Positions 23,971 to 35,112 of a DNA stretch of 64,000 nt are shown one piece after another. How positions within the stretch are numbered: position 1 is the first letter of the stretch; every line of letters starts with the position of its first letter. This DNA is from Asterella californica (Eukaryota > Streptophyta > Marchantiopsida > Marchantiales > Aytoniaceae), in NCBI GenBank assembly GCA_036924285.1, contig JAYKYS010000012.1, positions 2,356,001 through 2,420,000 on the forward strand. Reading direction: 5' to 3'. Both the position numbers and the translations under genes were made by a program. Under the pieces are notes generated by a model, which was not told the DNA's origin, made no database searches, and worked only from the letters and a program-made list of their open reading frames with translations.

Positions 23971-25290
23971 ATGGAAGAGGTGCATTATGCATGGAAATAG
24001 CACTGCTGAGACAACTGAACTCATCTCCAGTGTAAGAATATAGAACGAGAACCATCGGTCAGCAAATTCATGAGTTTCACAGATTTATCGTCGCAAAGTG
24101 GTTATTCAATAATTTATAGAAGAGTATCGAAGTGACATCATCTCGAGATGGAACATGATTTGATTCTTTTCGTCGTACGTTTATTGTATACTGAGTCAAA
24201 ATGGTACATGATTTTCCTCAGTAAATATCAGGAGAGGCACGAGTTCAAACTGCAGCATGGGTTAAAGCTTGGATGAATCTTTGTTGAGGGTCTTGCTGGT
24301 ACTTTATACTTGGTATTGGCTACACAACATAATCATCAACTCTAACATAAACTCTTTTATCATGAATATAATAATTTTCATTATTATAATTAATTTTCTT
24401 TGAAACTATGAATCATAAATTAAACTTATACATATTTCGTTTCCATCTTCAAGACGTGAATGTGACCTAGTGATATGGTTTGTAACTGTGTCGAACTATG
24501 GGTGTCTTCTACGATCCTTAGACTCTCTTCTATACGCTGGCTGTCGAGTTAGCATGATAGTCGACTATAAAGTCTGTAATACATTGGTCAGAGGCTCGTA
24601 AGTTAAGGTTTGTGCACGGTGTATGGTCGCCACGTTGCAGTCGCGTCAAGTTTGTTGTCACGTGGGCGCCAGTCGACCATTGTACATCGCGGATTCATCG
24701 GGATTCGTAACGCTGCCACGCGTTTTCGGTGTCAACTTTTCATGCGCATCGATGATTAACTTACAAGCGAAGCAATATAACAGTTTGATTGCATGGAGAT
24801 AAGACTATAGTTATCCAGTCCAGGAAGGGCGCAAGAGTGGCAACGTGAAAAAGCAAAACAAGGTGTAATCAAATTACTATCCAAAAGGTAAGAAGAGTTA
24901 CTTGAAGAGTTGACTGTCGATTGTATGGTCTACAAGCTAAGCAATAAACTGCAGTTAAACCCCCTCTTGGTATAAATGGGTCGCAAGGAGGATATTCCTT
25001 ATAGATTCTATTTTTGAATTCAAGCGAAAAGAGAAAGACCTAAGAGCACGATTGGACCTGACACTACAGTGGAGGTGTCATCGAGGTGTTAGTTGGAATT
25101 CTGTAAGTGTTAAAAGAAAATTATTCAATACCCTTAAATCAAAATATATTTCTAAAATAAATGTTATAGGATACTACATGGCATTTCTGGATCGCAAATG
25201 AATCCATAAGTCAGGTGGGTTAAATCGCACAGCCAGAACCATTAACCTGTATCCCTAAACCTGTCTTATCAGAAATCAATTTTGTGCAAG

Positions 25291-25344
25291 GTTTAATTTA
25301 TCATCTAACCTTTTCTGCCGGAAGGGTTATGTGATAAATTAAAC
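25291..25344 (+). repeat. Hairpin-family member 5
   Basis: Arms 25291-25315 and 25320-25344 around the loop TGCC; about 21 of 25 positions pair. The left arm starts GTTTAATTTATCATCTAACC, and the right arm ends GTGATAAATTAAAC. TGCAAG precedes and CTTTGCA follows, so the palindrome continues imperfectly outward to about 31 bp per side. This is the clearest family member. Confidence 0.75.
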
Positions 25345-25379
25345 TGCTTTGCATCTTTTCCTCATCCGAACATAGAAAA

Positions 25380-25501
25380 GAGGAATATGCAAGGAAGTCT
25401 AGTCTAGCGAATATTATTGTTCATATTTTATTTTCTGATAGAGGAATATGCAAGGAAGTCTAGTCTAGCGAATATTATTGTTCATATTTTATTTTCTGAA
25501 A
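25380..25501 (+). repeat. 61-bp tandem duplication
   Basis: Two units (25380-25440 and 25441-25501), each starting GAGGAATATGCAAGGAAGTC and ending TTATTTTCTGA, identical except at the last bases. It directly follows hairpin member 5 and its TGCAT-flanked downstream hairpin, so it may be a duplication of the end of the same small element. Confidence 0.95.
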
Positions 25502-25754
25502 GTGAAATGTGTATATAACCTAGAGCATGAAAGAATATAATGTAGAGATCTATGATATACAACAAAAGTGATACTTTCGGTAACACTTGTCCACTGATTG
25601 TTAGAGATAATTGTATAAGTGTTGATTTAAACTTATAGACTAACCTCATCAGAAGGATAAAATTGAAGTATAAATTCTGAATTATAAGCTTATGTCAGAA
25701 GTGGCGGAAAAACCTCATAACTAACTAATGATGGTCTCATCGATAAGAAAGAAG

Positions 25755-25808
25755 GTATAATTTATCACCTAATCCTTCCTGGTGGAAAATTTAGGTGATA
25801 ATAAAACC
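25755..25808 (+). repeat. Hairpin-family member 6
   Basis: The left arm, 25755-25779 (GTATAATTTATCACCTAATC then CTTCC), and the right arm from 25784 flank the loop TGGT. The inner 17 bp pair with three mismatches. TTGCATATTTGC follows. The left arm is very close to that of members 5 and 7 although the loci are separated by unrelated sequence. Confidence 0.7.
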
Positions 25809-26369
25809 TCCTTGCATATTTGCTTGTCTTCCATCTGAAGAAAGATGTATATGTATCCAAAGTGTCCATATATTAAGGGGCGGAAAAAGACAAACGTTGT
25901 CATGTAGTGGATCGACTATGACATGAAATAGAGGTCTTGGGCAAAACATTTCCCAAACTTACTTCTAATACAGATCTGACAGCAACATTGAATAGATCTC
26001 ATCCAGGAGATCAAAATTAGACTTTAGATTGTTGTAAATGAAGCAAGGACGAAAAAGTTATGACGATTTTTTATTTCACAGATATTTTGATGGAAGATGG
26101 ACCGATGGATCGCCAATGGAACATGGCATAACAATATATTGTTATTTATGGATCGTCAGCGACCTGATCACCAGCAATGCGTGACAATTAATAACAAGTT
26201 GTTATCTAGAGAGGACCATCGAGGAGCACGACAAGTTAGCATACCGTCGGCTTGCAGATGACAAATAACAACAAGTTATTTATAGATCATTAGTGGATGG
26301 ATTGACGATGGACAAACGACAAATAACAGCAAGTTATTATTTAGAAAGGATCATCGATGGACGGTGTCG

Positions 26370-26420
26370 AGACGAGAGTTTCCTGAGAAAGACGGAACCT
26401 TCTAGCTGTGATACGATCGT
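26370..26420 (-). repeat. Ty3 LTR 3'-end motif remnant
   Basis: GAGTTTCCTGAGAAAG followed by CTAGCTGTGATACGATCGTG. Similar blocks occur at 41333, 44485 and, less exactly, 39048 just inside the 5' LTR end of the minus-strand Ty3 element. By that comparison it is a piece of a minus-oriented LTR. Nothing else of an element is recognisable here. Confidence 0.55.
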
Positions 26421-26849
26421 GAAGAGGAAGACGAGAACCACACACAAAATATGAATCGTAAAGGAATCTCCATCACGTTCTTGATCTGAACACAACACAC
26501 GGCAAGCATGTAAGACTTCAACTCCAAAATTGTTCAATCTACAAGCCCTCAACTCCAGATCATCCAGATTGAAAATCTCACGTTTAGAAACTCAAAACTT
26601 CAGAAAACTACTCCTATGAGACACTAGCGCATTCACCTAGAAGCTTCCCGTTTCTATCCAAAAAAATATGCGTACAAGTTGCAGGTCTCCTCTCCGATCA
26701 TATCTGTCATCTAATCTCAATTCCTCAATTCCTCAATTCCTCGATGTCAAAACTATCATCAGTTAGAAAATCCTCTTTGGTCGTAAGCTCCGTAAACTTC
26801 TCTCCTCAACTCTTTGTTTTATTCTACTCGATGATCGATACACCCAATC

Positions 26850-27620
26850 AGAAAGAAGAGTGTGACGAAGCACAAAGACATTCTTGTTTTTGGTGGAAGA
26901 TGTTCATCGACTCAGTACTTCGGCGAAGTACCTACATGAAGTGGTTGTATCGATACTTTTCACTTTGGAGAGTAATCGAGGAACATATGAACAGGTAGTC
27001 TTCGCAGTAGAGTCAAGCCGACACTGAAGAATTACTTCACAGCAGATTTGGATACTTCGGAGCTAAAACTTCTTCAGCAGATTAGACAGGAATAGAGGCA
27101 GAGGATGTAGAGGATTACTCGGCGAAAAACCGTGTAGCTAGATTAGACCAGAGTAGTACGAGAACTTCACGAGATCATAGTGACAGTGGAGTTTTCAGTT
27201 AACGAGATAGTTAGAGATTTAACGTTAGACTCCGATGTTGTTCTTGGTGTCGTTTCAGGCACAGGACCTTCATCGGATGATATCGATGTTCATCCTTCTT
27301 CTTAGGAACTAAGATCCTTCATCTTCGGACAAAGTTATATATAAGCGGTGTATTTTTTGTTCGTTATCGGGACCTCTATGTGTTTGTTATTTTGGATTTC
27401 TATTTTTCTGAAGTTTACAGAGTCATTGTGTATTTGTCTTCTTCGGAGTTTTACCTACAAAGTTTCGTAGTGTTTTGTGGTAGAAGTTAGTCTGGGTGAT
27501 AAAGTTTTTTGTCATTGACATCTGAAATCTGAGTAAGAAGTTTGAGACAAAAACTGAGAACAAACCAGCAACTATGAAGTTAGTTTACTGCGGAGTAGTT
27601 ACTGCGGAAGAAGTATCGTC
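26850..27620 (+). mobile_element. T1 repeat, internally deleted 3' fragment
   Basis: From about 26920 it matches the T1 segment encoding SAKYIQEVV...NRGTYEE, then jumps at 26996 to the segment encoding RVEPTLKNYF, with about 350 bp of the coiled-coil region missing. It continues through the T1 C-terminus and 3' tail (TCGTTTCAGGCACAGGACCT, TATATATAAGCGGTG) to about 27620. Frameshifts and stops are frequent. The T1 3' terminus itself is not reached. Confidence 0.8.
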
Positions 27621-29889
27621 TCCATTTGGTTTTTCCTAGCCGAATTATGCTTTGACAGAATTGCAAGTATCTTAACGTCGTAAAGAGTTTGTGAATCATT
27701 ACTAGCCATTTCCATATCTTGTCCTCAATTTGTCTTCGAAGACACATGGGATAAGACGAGAAGGGTTTAAATATTACATAAGCATCGTGTGAAGGATTAG
27801 TAACATGATCCTCAAGCAAAATATACATCTCAATTCTCTTCCTTGCGAGGATTGGGAAGAAAATACACACGAAAAGCTAAGGAGAATTTGTAATTCTTTT
27901 ATGTTGTGAAATGTGACAAGGATGAATGGATCTTCTTTTATCGATTTCTTGGAATTGACTCAAATACATTCAGTTTGATCACCATAGCTGTCAAGGACTC
28001 TATGATACTAATTTCTTCTCCTGCCATTGATGATGTAACCACCATTCTTGTTATCGTTAAAACTACAGTAGTTGTTTGCAACCACGATTTGTGTATTCTC
28101 GAGCTATTACATACCCGTCCACTTCTAGCCATGTTCTTTTTCTGCCCCAGGGCCTTTACTTTCCTGCCAAAGAGACTGTTTGGATTTAGTGAAAGTTAAT
28201 TTTGACTTAATTAGTGACATTTGGATTTAGTGACATTAATTTTGACTATGCTAAATCATAAAAGTTACCACAGATTGATCACATACTTGCAATGCTTGTC
28301 TGATCCTTACAAGTATCATGAAGAAACTGTTGATACTCACTGGATCTTTTATTCTGGGAGTAAACTACCAACTTTTGCTATATACCAACATTTTCCACTA
28401 TAAGTCTTCATCTCTCTCTGAAATTTAATGTTAAATTCGTCTATTGTCAACTCGGCTTGCTCGACTTACCGTCGTCTACTGAAAAGAGAAGGAAGAAAAA
28501 AGAAAAAAAACAAAAAATACCTCGACTTACCATCGTGTACTGTTAACTCGACTTACTGTGTATCTGCACTCGCTCAAGAAAAAACTTTTTCATTTTGGTT
28601 GCGTTTATCACTCTTTCTTGCCTATTCACCTCTTCTATCATCGGAAACAAATATTTATGCAAAGGTTTAATTTATTACCTAATCCTTCTGTTAAGAAAGT
28701 TAGATAATAAATTTACTATGGGTTTGTGAACCTTATGTTAAGAAAGTTAGGTAATAAACTCACTCATGGGTTGTGAGTAGTCTCTTGTAGTTTCTTGTCT
28801 GTCCTTGCTCTTTTTATGGGTTATATGGTTAGATCGTCACGCGCCTCTAGGTGCTGTTATCGCTTAACACTTAAAAATTAATCTAATTTCTACAGACAGT
28901 TTAGTACAGAATTTCTACATGATATTTATAATTTTTTTTGATAACAAAAAATGAACAAAAATTTCTGAAGTTGATCTTTCCTGTATATTTGACCATGTCC
29001 TTACTAAGAGAGGCATGAGCGAGGTGATTGTACCATAGTACAATCGCCATGACTCACGAAAGATAAGTTAGTAAAGGTATTTCTTATTGTAGACAGGATT
29101 GGTGGAGACATAGACGTGAGATATTCACCACTTCTCATCAGTTTCTTATTACACGAATGTGTGAGTGGTCTGCTTTCTATATAGAGGGGAGAGTATGTAA
29201 ATTTAATCACAAGTATATTTTGGAGTAGAACAGAATCCTTTTTTCAGACTCAAAGAACATTACGAGGAAAAAAGAATATTTTTGCTATGCGTTTGAGCAT
29301 AGTTTACCGTCGGTTTTGGTGATTTTGCAGAACCGGAAAAACCGGAGAAATTTTCACCCGTCGGTTCACCTAATTGTGAAAGGACGTTAGAAGAAACATG
29401 AATTTTTTTTTGAAAAAATTTTCTTAGTGTCGATTGAATCCTCGTGAGCAGCTCGCGTCTTTGATTCGTCACCTTCTCCGCTTGCCATCGATGATACCAT
29501 CAGATTCTTAGAGAAACTCGATTGCAAACTTCCTCATTCCCGGTTCTGCTCCTATGCCGACCACCGCATTTCCAATACAACAAGCATGAATGCTTGGTGC
29601 ATTCTCTTATGTGGTCCCGGTTGCAAAAATTAACCCTGTCACAATTTGAACGCAGCGCCGTGAGCCACGCTGTAGATATTGCAAGCCGGCACTCCGTCGT
29701 TTAGTATCCAATTCTTGAAGCGCTAACGGCGAGTTTATTTTGATGTGAAAAAGAACTCAGCTCAGTGTCTGCAACAGGCTTGCTTTATACTCGATCATTG
29801 CTGCTACCAACCAAGTCCTAATGCATGTAGTTTGGAGCTGAGAACAAATTAAAAATGTTCTTAGCTTGTCACTTGAATCTTCTTTGCAG
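27621..29889. other. Gene-free stretch
   Basis: No supported gene. At 28190-28250 a TTTGGATTTAGTGA phrase is repeated, and at 28450-28560 the phrase CTCGACTTACC recurs three times around a GAAAAAA-rich run. Hairpin-family member 7 lies at 28665. The last 1.4 kb, before the carrier-like exon, shows no earlier exon of that gene. Confidence 0.45.
28665..28760 (+). repeat. Hairpin-family member 7 with duplicated right arm
   Basis: The left arm starts GTTTAATTTATTACCTAATC (28665-28689). The loop is GTTA, and the right arm AGAAAGTTAGATAATAAA (28694-28711) pairs with one offset. The right arm then recurs as AGAAAGTTAGGTAATAAA at 28741-28758. TATGCAAAG lies immediately upstream, as in member 1. Confidence 0.65.
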
Positions 29890-29973
29890 AGATTGCTAAA
29901 AGGTGATAACGAGGAGCTCCCTGTTCTGAGTCGTCTTGCGGCAGGTGCATGTGTAGGTATGACTTCAACCCTG
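29890..29973 (+). pseudogene. Orphan exon of a mitochondrial-carrier-family (plastid-envelope-like) transporter
   Basis: A 28-codon exon, RLLKGDNEELPVLSRLAAGA then CVGMTSTL, preceded by TCTTTGCAG and followed by GTAATAG, so both splice signals are intact. The phrase LSRLAAGACxGMTSTL is a hallmark of the plant plastid-envelope ADP/ATP-type carriers of the mitochondrial carrier family, just before their YPLDV carrier signature. The signature is not found intact. At 30087-30125, after CAATTGCAG, CCCTGATTGGTCGCGTTGGA then CTTGCATC resembles a frame-broken copy of it. No other carrier exon (the family has about 300 residues) is visible within several kb. A decayed partial gene copy is likely; a gene with very long introns is possible. 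Confidence 0.55.
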
Positions 29974-31490
29974 GTAATAGCCTACATTACCATGTCATTA
30001 AACTTGTCACATCACCAGCCTCTGGTGTATGGTGTAATTTTTGGTCTTCTTGCCATCTTTCATAACTTGTTCTATGTTCGGAATTAGGCAATTGCAGACC
30101 CTGATTGGTCGCGTTGGACTTGCATCTACAGCTTTTTCGTGAAGTGTATCTTTTAACAATTGTCGTTGCGACCCTCTTGTTTGCAGTTGTACAAACTGAG
30201 AGAAGAGATATATTTGCTGGAATTACAGAGAGTAGAGGGACCATACGTCCTCGTCCTCGACCTTTCTGCTTCTTGTTTAACAGAATTGCGGATTCTGTGA
30301 ATGTATTTCTGAGTATCTGATTGCATTCACTGAAGGTGAGCTACATTGAAGAAGTGAATTACTGTTTGGGCCTAGAGCTCGTTTAAGTGTAAGCTCTGTA
30401 TCTCCCATCCGCCTTCCAGCAGTATGGATTTTACGCTTGTCAGTGTATTGCTGCTCTTTTCCTTTGTAATAATGACTCTCGTAAAGCTCATGTGGAAGCA
30501 GAGATGGTGACAAACCTGAGCCCCACGTTATTTTTTTCAGGTGGTTCTTCTCCCCATTGTTTAAGAGCTCTACAGGCCCACTCCTGGTGTATTCTAGTTC
30601 AATTTGTCTTGTGGAAGCAACCACTTGAAAGCATGAAATCATTTTGAAAGGTGTTCTGGGCTGACGAGTAAGTAGCCCACCTCAAAGTCGGGTTTAGATT
30701 CAAGAGTTTCCGGTTCGTTTCTCTCATTCTTGATTACCTGCACGAATATCGATGCTCTTTTGTGAAAGTTCTGAGCAGTGATCAATTTCACGTGAGTTTC
30801 TTTTCATCCCAAGCATTCAGTGGCACTCTTTAAAAGTTTCTCTAACTACCAACGTGTCATATATGTTCGAGCCGAACAGCAAAATAGAGCTAGCTAGCTA
30901 GCTGTCTATCCAGCGAGTACTTCAAACGGAAGGGTGTATGGACGAAATTATCCATCAGTTTGTAATGATAAACAAAAGTCTAAAGATCTAACCTATGTTT
31001 TCGCACATCCATATCAATGATCAGTGCGCTTTGGGGAGGTGAGGCTTGTTCATTTTTCCTAAGCTAGTTCAATGGAAACTCGGGAGCAGATCAGATTAAT
31101 GTGATGTCTCTCCTTTAGAGGCAGTAGATTGCTTGACTGGTATACCTCTCTTTGAAGGAAGTGCTCAGCAAGCGAATCTAAGTCGGAGCCAGTATGACTA
31201 GAGTGGGAGAACTATCAAAGCCTTATCAACCTCCAGTCCCGCATAGAGAGTAGTTGCTAGCTGCTGTCGAACTTGCATATGTAGGGACATGTCACGGGTT
31301 GTTCCACAGTTACTGTCCGGGGTCTCCTCTTTATCTCATGTGCAAACGTCTCGCGGATAAGGACTCTGGATTTTATCATTTCTTAGAGCTCACTGGAGGT
31401 TGTCCAGTGTAAATTGAGTGCACCGTCCGTCTTCTATGCATGCACGTACTCTTCACCTTCGCGGACTTGGTTTGTTTCTTTAACCTATCA
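29974..31490. other. Gene-free stretch after the carrier-like exon
   Basis: Apart from the possible broken continuation of the carrier at 30087-30125, I see no exon. A short AGCTAGCTAGCTAGCT palindromic repeat lies near 30889. The right boundary is where the LTR of the minus-strand Ty3 element begins. Confidence 0.4.
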
Positions 31491-32910
31491 ACACCGATAC
31501 AATCTCATAAGATCTCCGCGATCTCTCCACAAACAATCTCTTGAATTTTCTTAAGGTCCAATGCCTCCACACAGATCACTCCCCTTTGCTTAAAGATTTC
31601 GAACACAAAACAAGGATATGCAAGCTCCCTAACCGAGCAACCCAAGCCACACGGATCGATGAGATGGCACACATGCACATCGCATGTTTGATGCCGTCAT
31701 ACTCATCCACGTGTAGGTCGTCAGGGTGAAAGATTCTAATACATACACCATAACATGTCCCAATACAAGAGACTAGGCTAGACAAGTAGTCGACTTTACA
31801 GGTCAAGGATCGCACTTTGTCACGTTGAGTGCGAACGTGACAACCACATGACGTGGTTACAACATAGGTCGCTAAAGTCTTATCTACGCCTAGAATACTC
31901 CCCAAAGCAATACAAACGTCACACTCGATACTTTTCTGCCAGCTGCCGCTAACAAGACTCAGGACCTGGACTAGATACCGTTGCCGATACAACTCGACAG
32001 AAAAACAGCGAACTTTCACACATGATAGATACAGATCTACAGCTCAGTCTCCTCTCAAACATGCCACGTAGGTAGGATACTAAAATCTCTACTTACAGGT
32101 CAAATTTCAGGAAGATCTGACGGCTAGATCTCCTCTCACAATTAACACAAATTCTCAGAAACTAACACGCACTTCCAATCTCAGATTCAGGACAGAAGCT
32201 TCTTCGCCTAAATGAACAGTCCACTTCCACTCAAACTTCCTGTGCTATCAATTCAGAAGATAAACTCACTACTCATGAAATTTGAGCCGATTTGACTGTT
32301 CGGATCATCCTCCATAAATCTGCAAACTTGCTGCTCCAGATTGAAAGCTTTCTCCACCCCGTCGCCTTCCAGTCGCCATTGCGCTCAATCCGGAGAACAT
32401 CCGGTGGTGAAATTTGGGGTCAGAGCTTCAACAACTGACAGACTACAAGCTCATGAAATCTGATCTCAATCTAACGGCTCAATCACTCAAACTCTTTAAT
32501 CTTACAATCGGAAGAGAAAGCTATGTACTCCCATCACTCTATGAACTTCAAATGGCCATAACATATGCCTTGGACCTCTAAATCGAGTGAAATTTGGGCT
32601 CAGGTTGCTCCTCCCGTCGAGAGCTCTCCGCCCATGCCCTCTAATCTCAAAAATCCCTCATCAAAGTGCCCCGATCCTCCCAGAGCGCACACTTAGGTAG
32701 ATGACAAGTTATCTTCACTTTTTGGAGGACCAATGGGAAGTTAAAGGACTCAACCTTGTCCTTTTCTGCTCCATGGAGACCCCCAACAGATAATAGAGCA
32801 TTCTAAGCTCATAAGAGCAAAGTTTTAGATCCCATTATACCACAACTTCTACAACTGTGCGCAAAATGCACTTATATGCGTAATTTACATACTAATTGGT
32901 CCCACAACAT
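31491..32910 (-). repeat. 3' LTR of the minus-strand Ty3 element, truncated
   Basis: It starts (minus strand) at 32910 with TGTTGTGGGACC, directly after the end of the integrase frame. The start matches the TGTTGTGGTTCGGC start of the plus-strand LTRs. 31491-32386 repeats at 39646-40538. The match stops sharply at 31491, so the last ~0.6 kb of the LTR, present at 39035-39645, is missing here. Confidence 0.8.
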
Positions 32911-34411
32911 GACATTCACCCTCTCCAAACCTGCACATCCTCCGGTATGTGCCAACTTGTTGTCCATAGTCATCATTGTAGCCCTCATCATGCTCTGAAT
33001 TGTCAGGTTCATCATCATCTTTTCTGGCATAAGGTCTGGAAAGATGAGAATCAGACTCGAGAAGTTCATCGAAATCAAGAAATCCTTCACGTCTTCGGAA
33101 AACCTTGACCCTTTTACCAGCAATGGGTAACTTCAAGAGTGTACCATCCAATTCTCGCAAACCATATGTGACGTTGTCGTGAACGACAACAACAACATAA
33201 GGACCAAACCAACGTCATGCAAACTTCTTGACAGTGTTGTGTTGGTTATCCAAACTGTTGTCATATACTATGACCCAGTCGCCTTCTTGGATCGGCTTCT
33301 TTTGCAGTCGATGTGTCTTGTCGAACCGCTCCTTGTTCTTCAACCTCGCCTCCTTGAGTTTGACCAATGCTTCTTCGAGGTCCTCCTCACGTCGCTCAAG
33401 CTGCTGAATTCGTAGTACCAATAGTCCTTCCCTATCAGAACCATCCTCCCAAGGTAAATATACCCAAGTAGGAACGTCTCCTTCCGTTGACATGATAGGT
33501 TTTTGACAGGTCATCAATTCTGTATGCATGTAACCAATGACAGTACTATGAGTAGTTCTATCAGCCCACAACGTAAAAGGAAGAAGTCTAGGCCAGTCCC
33601 CATGATGCCCCTTGCACGCTTTCACCAATGCTTGGATGATTGATGGGTGCCCTCGTTCACTTTTCCCATTCGCTTCCGGGTTCATCGAAGTGGTCAACTT
33701 CAATCGTATTCCATATCTGTTGAAGAGCTCACGTGCTTCATCTGCATACAACTCTCCTCTATCTGCACGGATTCTCCCCACGCTTCCATATCTAGAAACC
33801 ATATCTTCTAATATGAATCGACAGACAAGTTCAGTAGCTTTGGTGCGTAGAGCCCTCCCTTCTACAAAGTTAGATAGCTCTTCCCGAGCCAAAACTAAAT
33901 GACGCATGCCCCAAATTCCTGGTGGCATGGCAACCAAATCCAAAACCCATTGGAAATGAATGGACAAGGGATATGTGGGTCTCAATCCATCCTTATACTG
34001 AATCTTGGATTGGAATTGACATTCAATGCATTCAATTCAATTCAATGCATTCATGACCCAACAAAAATTCTCTACATCTCGATACAATCCTTTCCACCAA
34101 TATCTCTCCTTGATCTTGGTAAAGGTTGCCCATGTACCTCGATGTCATGCCCATAAGGTATCATGAAATTGTTCGAGTACTTGTTTCTTGGTCTCTGCAT
34201 CATCCACTACTCTCAAGGGTACTCCATCTCTCCTTTTTGGCCTCTTCCACAAATATCCATCTCGTAATAGATAGCCATAGGCTTGATGTCGTATCTCCTT
34301 GAAGACTTTCTCCGTCCATTCTTCATACTTTTGAAGAGTGCTTAGATAGCGTCCGATTTCCTTGAGCCTCCCACAGTAAAGTTCTTCCTTGAAAAGAAGA
34401 ACACCATCCAA
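32885..34411 (-). pseudogene. Ty3 integrase, degenerate
   Basis: Inserts retrotransposon cDNA into host DNA. From 34411 downward: a segment upstream of integrase (KEIGRYLSTLQKYEEW; KRPKRRDGVPLRV), then a broken zinc-binding region, then the catalytic core in one open frame (33985-33215). Its D, D and E are in QWVLDLVAMP, RIRADRGELY and NGKSERGHPS. A long basic/coiled stretch (RREEDLEEALVKLKEARLKN) and EGDWVIVYDNSLDNQ follow. After a stop, the C-terminal GPY/F-type segment and RELDGTLLKLPIAGKRVKVF run on to 32885. There is no chromodomain. Stops at 33215, 33986 and 34142 and frame changes between blocks make it inactive. Confidence 0.85.
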
Positions 34412-34435
34412 GCGACTTCGGTCCTCGCTTGATAG

Positions 34436-35068
34436 TTATAGAACTTGCCCCTCCTCTGCATCATCTTCATCCATATCTTCCGCCTCCATATCTTCTTCTT
34501 GAGAGTACCTAGTTCTAGACAACATGTCTGTCATCGAATTCATCTTCCCTGCTATGTGTCTCAACTCTGGATTCAACGACCTAATGTAAGCTATCCAACG
34601 TAACATAACAATATCAAGCGTTGTGCAGTTTGCTATCATTCCCAACAAAGGTAAGAAATCAGTTTCAAGTAGTACATGTGCTCCAATGAGATACTCCTTC
34701 TCAGTTTTCATTGCAGTTACAACGCCCTAGAGCTCTCGTTTGACTTGAGGATATCTCTTTTGTCGATCCGTAAGTATACGAGCACCAAATCTTGTTGCAA
34801 ACCTCTCTCCCTCACCATCATCCTGTCCTATTGCCCAACCTATAGCGATAGGACTAGTATCAACAATAATGATTATGGATCTATCACAATCATAGCTTAA
34901 CTGTCGTAGAACTGGTGGTGATTTCAATGCTTCTTTTAGTCGCACCATAGCGACCCTCTGCTCCTCAGCCCAAGTGAACCTTCTTCGCTTCCTCAGCAAC
35001 TCATACAATGGTTCAGACATATGACCAAAATGAAGAATCCACACTCGATAAAACAAACAAGCTCCCAA
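34436..35068 (-). pseudogene. Ty3 RNase H, degenerate
   Basis: Degrades the RNA strand of the RNA-DNA hybrid during reverse transcription. The connection region HFGHMSEPLYELLRKRRRFT and PPVLRQLSYD is followed by IIIVDTSPIAIGWAIGQDDG (first catalytic Asp), QVKREL (Glu) and, after a stop at 34727, LLETDFLPLLGM (Asp). DMLSRTRYSQEEDM closes the domain, as DxLSR usually does in Ty3 elements. The frame is broken between KREL and the following MKTEKEYL. Confidence 0.8.
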
Positions 35069-35112
35069 GAATCTCCTAACCTATGTGGTGTTGGCACAAT
35101 CTTTCATCCTCC

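Larger units (their letters stand above)
22850..26849. other. AT-rich gene-free region with hairpins and a tandem duplication
   Basis: No coding sequence is supported. It contains hairpin-family members at 23921, 25291 and 25755, a 61-bp tandem duplication at 25380, and an LTR-derived motif at 26370. An AATTCCTC unit is repeated three times near 26718. The stretch 26240-26350 has a repeated ACAAATAACA(A/G)CAAGTTATT word. Confidence 0.5.

Noticed and set aside
9961..28760. Hairpin family as Helitron 3' ends
   Set aside because: Helitron 3' hairpins are followed within about a dozen bases by CTRR and a T; no such end is conserved after these stems, and A+T-rich 25-bp arms are atypical.
31576..32019. 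147-codon minus-strand open frame, with a 157-codon relative at 39740-40213
   Set aside because: The two frames are similar only because they lie in the two LTR copies. They have no known motif, and their composition follows the DNA repeat.
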